NCBI RefSeq assembly: GCF_008831305.1
Contig: NZ_ML708611.1
Span: 124,001 to 188,000, forward strand
Source: Kocuria coralli
GTDB lineage: Bacteria > Actinomycetota > Actinomycetes > Actinomycetales > Micrococcaceae
Reading direction: 5' to 3'
DNA length: 64,000 nt
Part shown: positions 44,206 through 52,892 of the stretch, piece by piece
Layout of the letters: every line of letters starts with the position of its first letter
Numbering within the stretch: position 1 is the first letter of the stretch
Notes under the pieces: model-generated
Database searches by the model: none
What the model was told of the DNA's origin: nothing
What the model saw: only the letters and a program-made list of their open reading frames with translations
Made by a program: the position numbers and the translations under genes

Positions 44206-45045
44206 TCATGACGCGTGGTCGTCGGTTGCGGGCCCGGCCGGCCCGGGGCGGAAATGCGTGCGGGCGAAGTCCAGCGACTCGGCCAGCATCGCATTGCGCT
44301 GATCGTCAGTCTTGGCCGAACGGGTGTTGATCTCAACCCCCAACACACCCTGCCAGTCGTGTTCCGCGAGATAGCGCAGGGATTCGGCCACCGGCTGCTC
44401 TCCCTGCCCCGGGATCAGGTGCTCGTCCGAGGTGCCGCCGTCGTGCCCGTCCGTGAGGTGGACGTGGCCCAGCCGCGGCAGCAGCTCCCGGATCGCCTCC
44501 AGGGAGTCGACCTGCGCGATCGAGGCGTGGGAGAAGTCCCAGGTGACCCAGTCGTAGTCGAACCTGCGGGGGTCCCAGTGCGGCCGGTACATCTGCATCT
44601 CGCGGCCGCCCACGCGCCACGGGTACATGTTCTCCACGGCGATCTTCACGCCCGTCATCTCCGAGAGCGTGTGCACGCCCTCCACGAACGAGCGGCCGTA
44701 CTTCGACTGCCAGGCGAACGGCGGATGCGCGACCACGACCTCGGCGCCCACCTGTTCCACCATCTTCGCCGCCATCTGGATCTTGGTCCACGGCCGGCCC
44801 CACACCTGCTGGGTGAAGAACAGCGTGGGCGCATGGATCGCGGAGATGGGAACCTGGTACTTCTGCGAGGCGTCCTGCAGCTGATGGGTCAGCTGGGTCA
44901 TACGCTGGTGGGTGACCAGCACCTCGACCGAGTCGAAGCCCAGTTCCGAGGCCACCCGGAAGGAATCCGGCGGCTCGGCCAGGAACAGGCAGCTCGTGGA
45001 CAGCGCCACGTGCGGGGACGGCCGGTCTAGGTCTTCCTGGGGCAT
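44206..45045 (-). CDS. Sugar phosphate isomerase/epimerase-like TIM-barrel protein
   Basis: A 279-residue xylose-isomerase-like (AP endonuclease 2 superfamily) barrel. Metal-ligand positions appear as VAHPPFAW, IAVENMYPWRV (Glu), WDFSHASIAQVD (Asp, His), HVHLTDGHDGGTSDEHLIPGQG (His, Asp, His) and GVEINTRSA (Glu). The substrate is unknown. The start ATG 45045 follows the ppx stop by one base, so the two genes are coupled. It is commonly found beside ppx/gppA and proC in actinobacteria, which I state from memory. Confidence 0.8.
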   Translation of the reverse strand: MPQEDLDRPSPHVALSTSCLFLAEPPDSFRVASELGFDSVEVLVTHQRMTQLTHQLQDASQKYQVPISAIHAPTLFFTQQVWGRPWTKIQMAAKMVEQVGAEVVVAHPPFAWQSKYGRSFVEGVHTLSEMTGVKIAVENMYPWRVGGREMQMYRPHWDPRRFDYDWVTWDFSHASIAQVDSLEAIRELLPRLGHVHLTDGHDGGTSDEHLIPGQGEQPVAESLRYLAEHDWQGVLGVEINTRSAKTDDQRNAMLAESLDFARTHFRPGPAGPATDDHAS

Positions 45046-45046
45046 C

Positions 45047-46027
45047 TCAGCTCACCCTTCCCACGATCTCGGCGGGGCGGTTCAGGACCGCCTCCGGGTC
45101 CACGTTCAGCCGGTCCAGCTTGCGGAGGATCACGCCTTCGCGCAACGCCCAGGGGCAGATCTGCAGCGTCTGCACCGCCAGCATGGACATCGCCGTCTCG
45201 GCCACGATGCCGGCCGCCAGCATCTGGGCGGCCCTGCTCTCGCTGACTCCGGGCAGTTCCCGGCGTTCGGCGGCGGTCATGGCCTCCATACGGCGGGTCC
45301 ACAGCCGCAGGTCCTCCAGGTGCATGGGGCGGGGGACGTACGGGCCGTCCTGTCGGGGCGCGGCCCCGCAGATGCGGGCCAGGGAGCGGAAGGACTTGGA
45401 GGTCCCGACCGTCAGATCTGGCTCGCCGGCGCTCCTGACGGTCTCCACCGCCGGGCCCAGCAACCGGGTGACGTGCTGGCGCAGCCGTTTGGTCTCCGAC
45501 GGCAGGGCGGCATCGCCGTGGATGAACCTCCTGGTCAGCCGAGCCGCTCCCAGCGGAACGGAGACCGCGGCATCCGGTAGCCCGTTGTCCCCGGCGGCCA
45601 TCTCGAAGGACCCGCCGCCGATGTCCAGGTCGAGGATGCGCCCGGCGCTCCAGCCGAACCAGCGCCGCACGGCGAGGAAGGTCACCGCCGCCTCCTGGTC
45701 GCCGGAGATCTCGGTCAGGGTCACCCCGGACCGGGACTGCACGTGCTCGAGGACCGCGGCGCCGTTGCCTGCCTCGCGGATCGCCGAAGTGGCGAAGGCG
45801 AGCAGGTCATCGGCGTCGTTGTCCGCCGCGAAGTCGCGGGCCTCGAGAACGAACGCGGTCAGGGCGTCGCGCCCCTCGTCCGTGATATTGCCCAGGGCGT
45901 CCAGGTAGCGCACGAGGCGCAGACCGGTCTTGTGCGAGGCGTACGGCACCGGCTGCGACCCCGGATACACATCCAGGAGCAGCAGGTGCACCGTGTTGGA
46001 CCCGACGTCCAGGACTCCAAGCCTCAC
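45047..46027 (-). CDS. Ppx/GppA exopolyphosphatase-like phosphatase
   Basis: A 326-residue ASKHA-fold phosphatase acting on polyphosphate and/or pppGpp. MRLGVLDVGSNTVHLLLLDV is the phosphate-1 motif, LAFATSAIREAGNGAAVLEHV and ILDLDIGGGSFEMAAGD the later ones. It is a short version (about 320) lacking the C-terminal HD-like domain of E. coli Ppx, as usual in actinobacteria. GTG 46027 has GAGGAC upstream. Its gene is between topA and the isomerase-like gene. Confidence 0.88.
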   Translation of the reverse strand: MRLGVLDVGSNTVHLLLLDVYPGSQPVPYASHKTGLRLVRYLDALGNITDEGRDALTAFVLEARDFAADNDADDLLAFATSAIREAGNGAAVLEHVQSRSGVTLTEISGDQEAAVTFLAVRRWFGWSAGRILDLDIGGGSFEMAAGDNGLPDAAVSVPLGAARLTRRFIHGDAALPSETKRLRQHVTRLLGPAVETVRSAGEPDLTVGTSKSFRSLARICGAAPRQDGPYVPRPMHLEDLRLWTRRMEAMTAAERRELPGVSESRAAQMLAAGIVAETAMSMLAVQTLQICPWALREGVILRKLDRLNVDPEAVLNRPAEIVGRVS

Positions 46028-46038
46028 ACCGCGGTCCT

Positions 46039-48828
46039 CTACGCCTTGGATCCCGCGGTGCTGCGTTTACGGGGGGTCGATGCCTTCTGGCGCTTGCCGC
46101 TGCCGGTGCGCGAGGAGGAGGCCCGCGACCCGCTCTTCTTCGGCGCCGGACCCTTGGCCCGTTTCTCCGAGAGCAGCTGGCTGGCCCGCTCCCGGGTCAT
46201 CTGCTCGACCGTCTCGGAGCGCGGGACCGTCACGTTGGTCTCGCCGTCGGTGATGTACTCCCCGAAACGGCCCTCCTTGATGATCATGGGGCGCTCGGTG
46301 ATCGGGTCCGTGCCGAGGTCCTTCAACGGCGGCTTGGCCGCTCCCCTGCCCCGCTGCTTGGGCAGGGCGTAGATCCGCTGCGCCTCCTCGAGCGTGATGC
46401 CGAAGATCTGCTCCTCCGACTGCAGCGAACGCGAGTCGGAGCCCTTCTTCAGGTAGGGACCGTAGCGCCCGTTCTGGGCGGTGATCATCTCGCCGTCCTT
46501 GTCGGCTCCGACCTCTCGGGGGAGCGACAGCAGCTTCAGGGCGTCGTCCAGGGAGACCTCCTGCATGTCCATGGACTGGAGCAGGGAGGCCGTGCGCGGC
46601 TTGGGCCGTTCGATCTTCTTGGGCTTGGGATTGCCGTTCTTGTAGTACTCCGTGGGGATGGCGTCGAGCTCCTCCTGGGTGGGCTCGGGGATCACCTCCG
46701 AGACGTACGGCCCGTAGCGGCCGTCCTTGACCACGAGGGTGCGCCCGGTCTCCGGGTCCGTGCCCAGTTCCCGGCCGTCGGCGCGGCCGATCTCCATGAG
46801 CTCCGCGACCTTCTCGGGGGTCAGCTCGTCCGGGGCGAGCGCCTCCGGCACGTTGGCGCGCACCGGGTCGGTGACCTCACCGGTCTCCGGGTCCACCGAA
46901 CCGCCCGCTTCGAGGTACGGGCCGTATTTGCCCACGCGCAGCGTGACCTCGTCGGTGAGCCGGATCGAGTTCAGCGCCCGGGCGTCGATGTCGCCCAGGT
47001 CGTCCACGATCGGCTTGAGGCCGTTGTCCACGCCGTCCTCGCCGAAGTAGAACTGGCGCAGCCACTGCTGCCGGTCCTCCTCGCCACGGGAGATCCGGTC
47101 CAGGCCCTCCTCCATCTCCGCGGTGAAGTCGTAGTCGACGTAGTCGGAGAAGTGCTCCTCCAGGAGCCGCACCACGGAGAAGGCCGTCCAGGACGGGATC
47201 AGGGCGGTGCCCCGGACCTTGACGTAGCCGCGGTCCACGATCGTGGAGATCACCGCCGCGTAGGTGGACGGGCGCCCGATGCCCATCTCGTCCATCGCCG
47301 CCACCAGGGAGGCCTCGGTGTACCTGGCCGGGGGGCGGGTCGAGTGGCCGTCCGCGGTCACGTCCGCGGCGTCCAGGGAGTCCCCTTCCTCCAGCTGGGG
47401 AAGACGCTTGTTGCTGTTCTTCTCGTCCTCCTTGCCGGAGTCCTTCGCCTCCTGATAGGCCGAGAGGAAACCGGGGAAGGTGATGACGGTCCCGGAGGCC
47501 GTGAAGACGGCTTCCCGCCCGTCGGCGGCGGTGGCCCCGAGGCGCACGGTGGCGGTGAAGCCCTTGGCGTCCGCCATCTGGGAGGCCACGGTGCGCTGCC
47601 AGATCAGCTCGTAGAGCTTGAACTCGTCGGCGGAAAGCGACGAGCGCACCTGGCTCGGGGTGCGGAAGGAGTCGCCGGCGGGCCGGATGGCCTCGTGGGC
47701 CTCCTGCGCGTTCTTGGACTTGGAGCTGTAGCGGCGCGGCGATTCCGGGACGTGATCGCCGCCCCACAGCTCCTTGGCCTGGCGGCGGGCCGCGGTCACG
47801 GCCTGGTCGGACAGCGCCACGGAGTCCGTACGCATGTAGGTGATGTAGCCGTTCTCGTACAGCCGCTGGGCCACCTGCATGGTGGAGCGGGAGGAGAAAT
47901 GCAGTTTGCGCGCGGCGTCCTGCTGCAGCGTGGAGGTCGTGAACGGCGCCTTGGGCCGGGAGACATAGGGCTTGGTCTCCTGCGATACCACGGTGAACCG
48001 CGCGTCGGCGAGCCCCTCGGCCAGCGAGCGGGCCTGCGCCTCGTCCAGGTGCGCCACCTCGCCGGGCTTCTTCAGGAGACCGTCGTCGTTGAAGTCCTTG
48101 CCTCCGGCGACTTTCCTGCCGTCGACGGTGGCCAGCCGGGCGCTGAAGGAGGAGCCTTCGTCCGGCCCGGTGGTGCAGGTGAACTGGCCGTTGAGGTCCC
48201 AGTAGCCGGCGGAGACGAAGGCCATCCGCTCGCGCTCGCGCTGGACCACCATCCGGGTGGCCACCGACTGCACACGGCCGGCGGAGAGACCGGAGGAGAC
48301 CTTGCGCCACAGCACCGGGGAGATCTCGTACCCGTAGAGGCGGTCGAGGACGCGCCGGGTCTCCTGCGCGTCGACGAGGTCGAGGTCCAGGTCCCGGGCC
48401 TCCCCGAAGGAGCGTTCGATGGCCTCCCGGGTGATCTCCGGGAAGGTGATGCGGTAGACGGGGACCTTGGGCTTGAGCACCTCGTACAGGTGCCACGCGA
48501 TGGCCTCGCCCTCGCGGTCGCCGTCGGTGGCCAGGTAGAGGGCGTCGCACTCCTTGAGCTTGCGCCTGAGCTCGGTGACCTTCTTCTTCTTGTCCGGATT
48601 GACCACGTAGTAGGGGTCGAACCCCGAGTCCACGTCCACGGCGAACTTGCCGTAGGGCCCCTTCTTCATGTCAGTGGGCAGCTCGGAGGGCTGCGGAAGG
48701 TCGCGGATATGCCCCATGGACGAATCCACCTCATAGGCATCGCCTAAGTACCCGGCGATGGTCTTGACCTTCGACGGGGATTCCACGATGAGCAGGCTCT
48801 TGCCCGTCCCCGTGTTCTTGTTGGCCAC
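46039..48828 (-). CDS. topA: DNA topoisomerase I
   Basis: A 929-residue type IA topoisomerase relaxing negative supercoils. LLIVESPSKVKTIAGYLG starts the TOPRIM domain, and LATDGDREGEAIAWHL has its acidic triad. The active-site tyrosine is in NGYITYMRTDSVALSD (about residue 330). From about residue 590 to 890, repeated GKYGPYLEAGG / DGRYGPYVSE / NGRYGPYLKKG / EGRFGEYITDG units form the actinobacterial non-zinc C-terminal domains. The tail is Lys/Ser/Arg-rich (SKKSGSR-like), as in mycobacterial TopA. GAGGAGA precedes GTG 48828. Zn fingers are absent. Confidence 0.96.
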   Translation of the reverse strand: MANKNTGTGKSLLIVESPSKVKTIAGYLGDAYEVDSSMGHIRDLPQPSELPTDMKKGPYGKFAVDVDSGFDPYYVVNPDKKKKVTELRRKLKECDALYLATDGDREGEAIAWHLYEVLKPKVPVYRITFPEITREAIERSFGEARDLDLDLVDAQETRRVLDRLYGYEISPVLWRKVSSGLSAGRVQSVATRMVVQRERERMAFVSAGYWDLNGQFTCTTGPDEGSSFSARLATVDGRKVAGGKDFNDDGLLKKPGEVAHLDEAQARSLAEGLADARFTVVSQETKPYVSRPKAPFTTSTLQQDAARKLHFSSRSTMQVAQRLYENGYITYMRTDSVALSDQAVTAARRQAKELWGGDHVPESPRRYSSKSKNAQEAHEAIRPAGDSFRTPSQVRSSLSADEFKLYELIWQRTVASQMADAKGFTATVRLGATAADGREAVFTASGTVITFPGFLSAYQEAKDSGKEDEKNSNKRLPQLEEGDSLDAADVTADGHSTRPPARYTEASLVAAMDEMGIGRPSTYAAVISTIVDRGYVKVRGTALIPSWTAFSVVRLLEEHFSDYVDYDFTAEMEEGLDRISRGEEDRQQWLRQFYFGEDGVDNGLKPIVDDLGDIDARALNSIRLTDEVTLRVGKYGPYLEAGGSVDPETGEVTDPVRANVPEALAPDELTPEKVAELMEIGRADGRELGTDPETGRTLVVKDGRYGPYVSEVIPEPTQEELDAIPTEYYKNGNPKPKKIERPKPRTASLLQSMDMQEVSLDDALKLLSLPREVGADKDGEMITAQNGRYGPYLKKGSDSRSLQSEEQIFGITLEEAQRIYALPKQRGRGAAKPPLKDLGTDPITERPMIIKEGRFGEYITDGETNVTVPRSETVEQMTRERASQLLSEKRAKGPAPKKSGSRASSSRTGSGKRQKASTPRKRSTAGSKA

Positions 48829-48964
48829 AGTCTCTCCTCAGAGGGCGTTACGCCCGGCACCGGTCTGTATCGACGACGGCCGCCGGCGGGTTCATCGGCA
48901 GCGGAACCGGTGGGCCGTCGCGCACCGTCCGCTCTCGGGATCCCACCCTAACGGCACGGATCGC

Positions 48965-48995
48965 ACCATACCCCTATCGCCGGAACGCGCCGCAA
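48965..48995 (-). promoter_or_regulatory. Candidate topA promoter
   Basis: On the minus strand TTGCGG (48990-48995) and TATGGT (48965-48970) are 19 nt apart in the 262-nt gap between the PNPOx-fold gene and topA. It would give a leader of about 130 nt. I see nothing else in the gap. Confidence 0.4.
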
Positions 48996-49090
48996 GTGAC
49001 TGTGGATACTGCCGTGAAGTATGTCGTGCCGCCCGCTACGGCCCCCACGGCATCGGCTGGAGGCGGCCGCCCCCGGAACGGGGACGGGAC

Positions 49091-49525
49091 CTATTCGTCG
49101 TCCTCGTCCGCTGCCGCGGAGGAGATGGGGAACGCCCGCCCGGAGACCTGCTCGGGTTCCACGACCACGAAGTACGGCTTGAAGGAGCGCACCCACGGGC
49201 GCAGGTCCAGGCCCTCGGCCATCTCGAACTCCGGCCCGTCCTCGATACGGCGAGCGCGGCCGTGGACCACCACGGAGGAGACCTCGAGATTCTCCTCATC
49301 CTTGCGGTCGGCCTCGAAGGCCACCTGGTTGTTGACCACCAGGGAGGCCAGCTTCGAGCCCTGCGCGGTGCGGAACCACAGCTTGTGATTGTGGACCACG
49401 AAGTTGACGGGGAAGATGTCCACCAGCCCGGAGACGACGACGGCCAAGCGCCCGAACGGCTCCCTCTCCAGCAGTTCCCATGCTTCGTCGCGGGTCAGTT
49501 CTCGATATCGGCTCTGGCTGTTCAT
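49091..49525 (-). CDS. PNPOx-fold flavin/F420-type protein, copy 1
   Basis: A 144-residue split-barrel protein of the pyridoxamine 5'-phosphate oxidase-like superfamily. FGRLAVVVSGLVDIFPVNFVVHNHKLWFRTAQGSKLASL is the cofactor-binding start; VAFEADRKDEENLEVSSVVVHGRARRI and LDLRPWVRSFKPYFVVVEPEQVSGRAF follow. The end is acidic (AAADEDDE). Members bind FMN, F420 or heme; the actual cofactor is not evident. It is a clear paralogue of the gene at 52308. AAGAAT lies 6 nt before ATG 49525, and GAGG is also close. Confidence 0.82.
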   Translation of the reverse strand: MNSQSRYRELTRDEAWELLEREPFGRLAVVVSGLVDIFPVNFVVHNHKLWFRTAQGSKLASLVVNNQVAFEADRKDEENLEVSSVVVHGRARRIEDGPEFEMAEGLDLRPWVRSFKPYFVVVEPEQVSGRAFPISSAAADEDDE

Positions 49526-49622
49526 GGCCTCATTCTTTCATTCCCCGGCCCGGGGGTCAGCCCGGACCGCCGTCCTCCGGCCATGTTTCTTCCGGGAACG
49601 TCCAGCCCGGGAACCGGGCGGC

Positions 49623-51272
49623 TCAGGCCTCCGGTTCCAGGAAACCGTCGACGAGCAGCTGCCGGGTCTCCGCGAGCACGGCCCGGCCCTCCTCCGCCGA
49701 CGAGGCGGGGGACTCCCAGCCCAGCAGCGACCCGAGTGCCGCCACGATCTGCGCCACCGACAGCTCGCCGTCGCATGCCCCCACCAGCCCGGCGGTCGCG
49801 GAGGTCAGGACGTTGGTCCGCTGCAGTCCCGAGCCCTGCCGCAGCAGGATCACGGACGGGTCCTCCGCCCCGGGGCGCTGATGCCGCTCCTCCGTCACAT
49901 GCTCCGGCACGACCAGATGCAGGTCGGACCAGCGCTCCCCCAGCCCCTCGAGGACCTCCTCGCGCTCGGCCGTCTCGGCCAGGGTTCCGGCGATCGGCTG
50001 CTGGACGGGATGGGTCAGCTCCTCGAAACGACGGCGGGGCTCGCGGGGAGCCGCCGGGCGCTGCAGCCTGACGTAGCCGAAGCCCACGCTGTGCACGCCC
50101 CGGGAGGCGAAATCCTCCAGGTAGGCGATGTAGGCGCTCTCGTAGGCCGCCCGGTCCAGGTGCTCGGAGGCGTCCCTCAGCCAGGTCTCGGCGTATTCCT
50201 CGGGTGTCTCGGCATCGCGCTGGATCACCCATGCGTCCAGCTCCACCGGGATCCAGGCCCGCACGCGGTGCCACCACCGCCGCCCGGGGTCGAGATCGTC
50301 GTCCTCGCCGGCCTCCCGCTCGCCGATCTCCCAGTTCGCCAGCAGGTGCACGGTCGCCCCCGGGGACATCACGGCCCCCAGCCCGCCGATCAGCTCGGCC
50401 ACCAGGGCGTCACCGGGCCGTCCGCCGTCGCGGTAGGTATAGCGCTGCTCCGCCGTCTCCCCCTCGGCCCGAGGAGTGATCACGAAGGGCGGGTTGGTCA
50501 CCACCAGGTCGAAGCGTTCCCCGGCCACGGGCTCCAGAAGCGATCCGTGGCGGAGCTCGACCCGGTCCCCGAGGTGTTCGGGGTCGAGGCCCAGCGCCGG
50601 GGCGTTGAGGATCAGGTTGAACCGCGCGAAGGCCAGGGCCCGTTCGGAGAGATCCGTCGCGACCACCCGGTCGCAATGGCCCAGCAGGTGGAAGATCTGC
50701 ACGCCGCAGCCCGTGCCGATGTCCAGGGCCCGCCCGGCCGGGCGGCGTTCGGTGATCTGCGCCAGGGTCAGGGAGGCACCGCCGATGCCCAGCACATAGT
50801 CATGACGCAGTGCACCGGGACGCTGGAAAGCCGTCAGGTCGGCCGTGACCCACAGCTCCATGCCGTCGTCGGCGGAGTGCAGGTCGAGGTCCACGAGGCT
50901 GCGCACCCGGCCCGGGTCGCAGCGCTCCGCGAGCCCCAGCCTCAGGAGGTCTTCGGCCACCGCGTCTCCGAGCGCTTCCTCCAGGGCGGCCTCCGCGACC
51001 GGGCGAGCCAGGAGGAACAGCCGGATCAGCGCCGACAGCGCCCCCGCCGTTCCCCTGTCATGGTGCCGGCCGAGGGCGCGCAGCGCCGGTGCGGCCTGGT
51101 CGCGGGAGAGCGCCCGCGCCGCGGCCTCGCCCAGGTAGTCCCTCACCCCGGTGGACGTGAACCCGGCCCGGCTCAGGGCCTCACGCAGGCGTCCGATCGC
51201 TGCGAGGTCGTCGGACCGCGGCGCCCCGGCCACGACCGCGAAGTCATCCGCCGGGTTGTTCGCATCGCTCAT
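49623..51272 (-). CDS. Class I SAM-dependent methyltransferase with extra N- and C-terminal domains
   Basis: A 549-residue protein. Residues about 1-160 are an all-helical leader domain ([30 protein letters not shown]), the methyltransferase core holds motif [17 protein letters not shown] and the N-type catalytic motif [11 protein letters not shown], and the last about 130 residues look like a winged-helix domain. The architecture matches DUF7059-type actinobacterial methyltransferases; NPPF suggests amide-N methylation of protein, RNA or DNA, with no known target. ATG 51272 shares ATGA with the trhO stop, so the two are translationally coupled. Confidence 0.85.
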   Translation of the reverse strand: MSDANNPADDFAVVAGAPRSDDLAAIGRLREALSRAGFTSTGVRDYLGEAAARALSRDQAAPALRALGRHHDRGTAGALSALIRLFLLARPVAEAALEEALGDAVAEDLLRLGLAERCDPGRVRSLVDLDLHSADDGMELWVTADLTAFQRPGALRHDYVLGIGGASLTLAQITERRPAGRALDIGTGCGVQIFHLLGHCDRVVATDLSERALAFARFNLILNAPALGLDPEHLGDRVELRHGSLLEPVAGERFDLVVTNPPFVITPRAEGETAEQRYTYRDGGRPGDALVAELIGGLGAVMSPGATVHLLANWEIGEREAGEDDDLDPGRRWWHRVRAWIPVELDAWVIQRDAETPEEYAETWLRDASEHLDRAAYESAYIAYLEDFASRGVHSVGFGYVRLQRPAAPREPRRRFEELTHPVQQPIAGTLAETAEREEVLEGLGERWSDLHLVVPEHVTEERHQRPGAEDPSVILLRQGSGLQRTNVLTSATAGLVGACDGELSVAQIVAALGSLLGWESPASSAEEGRAVLAETRQLLVDGFLEPEA

Positions 51273-52243
51273 GACACGGCCTCGCTGAACGGCCCGCGGG
51301 ATGCCGCCGGGTCGGTTCCGGGACCTGCCGACCTGCCGCCGCCGTGTCCTGGACGATCGGGACGGCAGCCGTCGGGACAGCGCAGCCCGCCGCCGTCGTG
51401 GGCCCGGACGTGCTCGTCGCAGGCGAGCAGGCGCCGATGGCAGGCGGGATCCGAGCAGTTGACGAAGGTCCTCGCGGAGCCGCCGCACACGTCGCAGATG
51501 CCGATCACGGCCGTCTGGGAGGAGAAATCGATGGCGCCCCGGCCGTCGAAGACCGCGAGCGACCCTTCCCACAGGCCCGAGTCCTGGCGGGCCTCGCCGT
51601 AGCGCACCACCCCGCCGTCGAGCTGGTACACCTCCTCGAACCCTCGCCGGCGCATCAGCGCGGAGAGGAACTCGCACCGGATGCCGCCCGTGCAGTAAGT
51701 GACGATCGGCTTGCCCTTGAGGTCGTCGTACTTGCCGGAGTCCAGTTCCCGGACGAAGTCGCGGGTGGTCTCCACCTCCGGGACCACGGCTCCCTTGAAC
51801 CTCCCGATGCGGGCCTCCCAGGAGTTGCGGCCGTCGAAGAGCACCAGATCCTCGCGTTCATCGGCGAGGCGGTCGAGTTCCCCCGGGGTGATGCGCCGGC
51901 CTCCGCCGATCACGCCCCCGGTGCCGACCTCGACCTCACCGGGGGCGCCGAAGGCCACCAGTTCGTCGCGGACCTTGACGGACAGCCGCGGGAAGTCCTG
52001 GGCGGAGCCGTCCGACCATTTCAGGTCCATTTCCCGGAACCCCGGGTAGGACCGGGTGGTCTTGGCGTACTGCTTGAGGGCGCCGACCTCGCCTCCCACC
52101 GTCCCGTTGAGACCTTCGGGGGAGATCAGGATCCGCCCGCGCAGCCCCAGGCGTTCGCACAGTGCACGCTGCCAGAGGGCGATGGCCTGGGGATCGGGCA
52201 GCGGACAGAGACTGTAGTAGAGCAGGATGCGGTTCACGGACAC
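51269..52243 (-). CDS. trhO: tRNA uridine-34 hydroxylase (rhodanese-like TrhO)
   Basis: A 324-residue protein hydroxylating U34 of tRNA to 5-hydroxyuridine. [24 protein letters not shown] is the acylphosphatase-like N-terminus, [15 protein letters not shown] follows, and the rhodanese domain has [20 protein letters not shown] and the catalytic loop [17 protein letters not shown]-terminal Cys-rich region ([29 protein letters not shown]) resembles the family's zinc site. The tail is low-complexity Gly/Pro/Arg. Several GTG starts exist; 52243 was chosen because TACCCT lies 7 nt upstream. Confidence 0.89.
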   Translation of the reverse strand: MSVNRILLYYSLCPLPDPQAIALWQRALCERLGLRGRILISPEGLNGTVGGEVGALKQYAKTTRSYPGFREMDLKWSDGSAQDFPRLSVKVRDELVAFGAPGEVEVGTGGVIGGGRRITPGELDRLADEREDLVLFDGRNSWEARIGRFKGAVVPEVETTRDFVRELDSGKYDDLKGKPIVTYCTGGIRCEFLSALMRRRGFEEVYQLDGGVVRYGEARQDSGLWEGSLAVFDGRGAIDFSSQTAVIGICDVCGGSARTFVNCSDPACHRRLLACDEHVRAHDGGGLRCPDGCRPDRPGHGGGRSAGPGTDPAASRGPFSEAVS

Positions 52244-52307
52244 GCCCACCAGGGTAGTCGGGTCCGGAGACCGCCCTCCCGGCCGGCCCCGGCGAAGTCC
52301 CCCGCGG

Positions 52308-52763
52308 TCAGCCCAGGCGGAAGCTGCGGCCCGTCACCCGCAGGGGTTCGATCTCCACGAACTCGGCCTTCTCGGTGTCCAGCCAGGGCTTGAGGTCCAG
52401 GGACCGGGCCCGTTCGAGTTCCTCGGCTCCGGTCAGCCGACGGCCCGCTCCGCGGACCATGACCGACCATGCGGAGTCCCCGGCCACTCTGTCGATCTCG
52501 AAGGCGACCCTGCCGGTCAGGACCAGGCGGAACAGCTTGGGGCCCTGGGCGGTCCGGAAGTAGAGCTTGCGGTCGTCGACCACGAAGTTGACGGGCGTGA
52601 TCTCGATATCCTCGTCGTCCATGGTCGCCAGACGACCGAACCGGGCGGCCTCCAGGTACTCCCAGCACTGGTCTTCGCTCAGGGGCTCGCTCACGTTGGC
52701 CTGCTGGTGCGGTGCCTGGTCCTCGGGCAGGGGCGCGGGGTTCATCATGCTTCCGGTGCTCAT
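52308..52763 (-). CDS. PNPOx-fold flavin/F420-type protein, copy 2
   Basis: A 151-residue split-barrel protein, clearly paralogous to the gene at 49091. Shared features are [57 protein letters not shown] and [27 protein letters not shown]. The first about 35 residues (Met/Pro/Gln-rich) are not conserved. The cofactor is undetermined. ATG 52763 lies 6 nt after GAGAAT. The gene is divergent from the helicase gene. Confidence 0.82.
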   Translation of the reverse strand: MSTGSMMNPAPLPEDQAPHQQANVSEPLSEDQCWEYLEAARFGRLATMDDEDIEITPVNFVVDDRKLYFRTAQGPKLFRLVLTGRVAFEIDRVAGDSAWSVMVRGAGRRLTGAEELERARSLDLKPWLDTEKAEFVEIEPLRVTGRSFRLG

Positions 52764-52769
52764 ACCAGG

Positions 52770-52886
52770 ATTCTCCCACCGACCATGGCGCGGATCACAC
52801 CAGGAGCCATTTCTTACATTCACCGTGCACCGGCCCGAGTCCTGAGGCTCGTGTGAGGGGCCGGGCGGACGAACCGGTGGGAGAAT
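52770..52886. promoter_or_regulatory. Divergent GAGAAT leaderless promoters
   Basis: GAGAAT occurs on the minus strand (52770-52775, 6 nt before ATG 52763) and on the plus strand (52881-52886, 6 nt before GTG 52893). The two ends of the 129-nt gap between PNPOx copy 2 and the helicase are mirror images in this respect. Confidence 0.5.
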
Positions 52887-52892
52887 GTGCCG

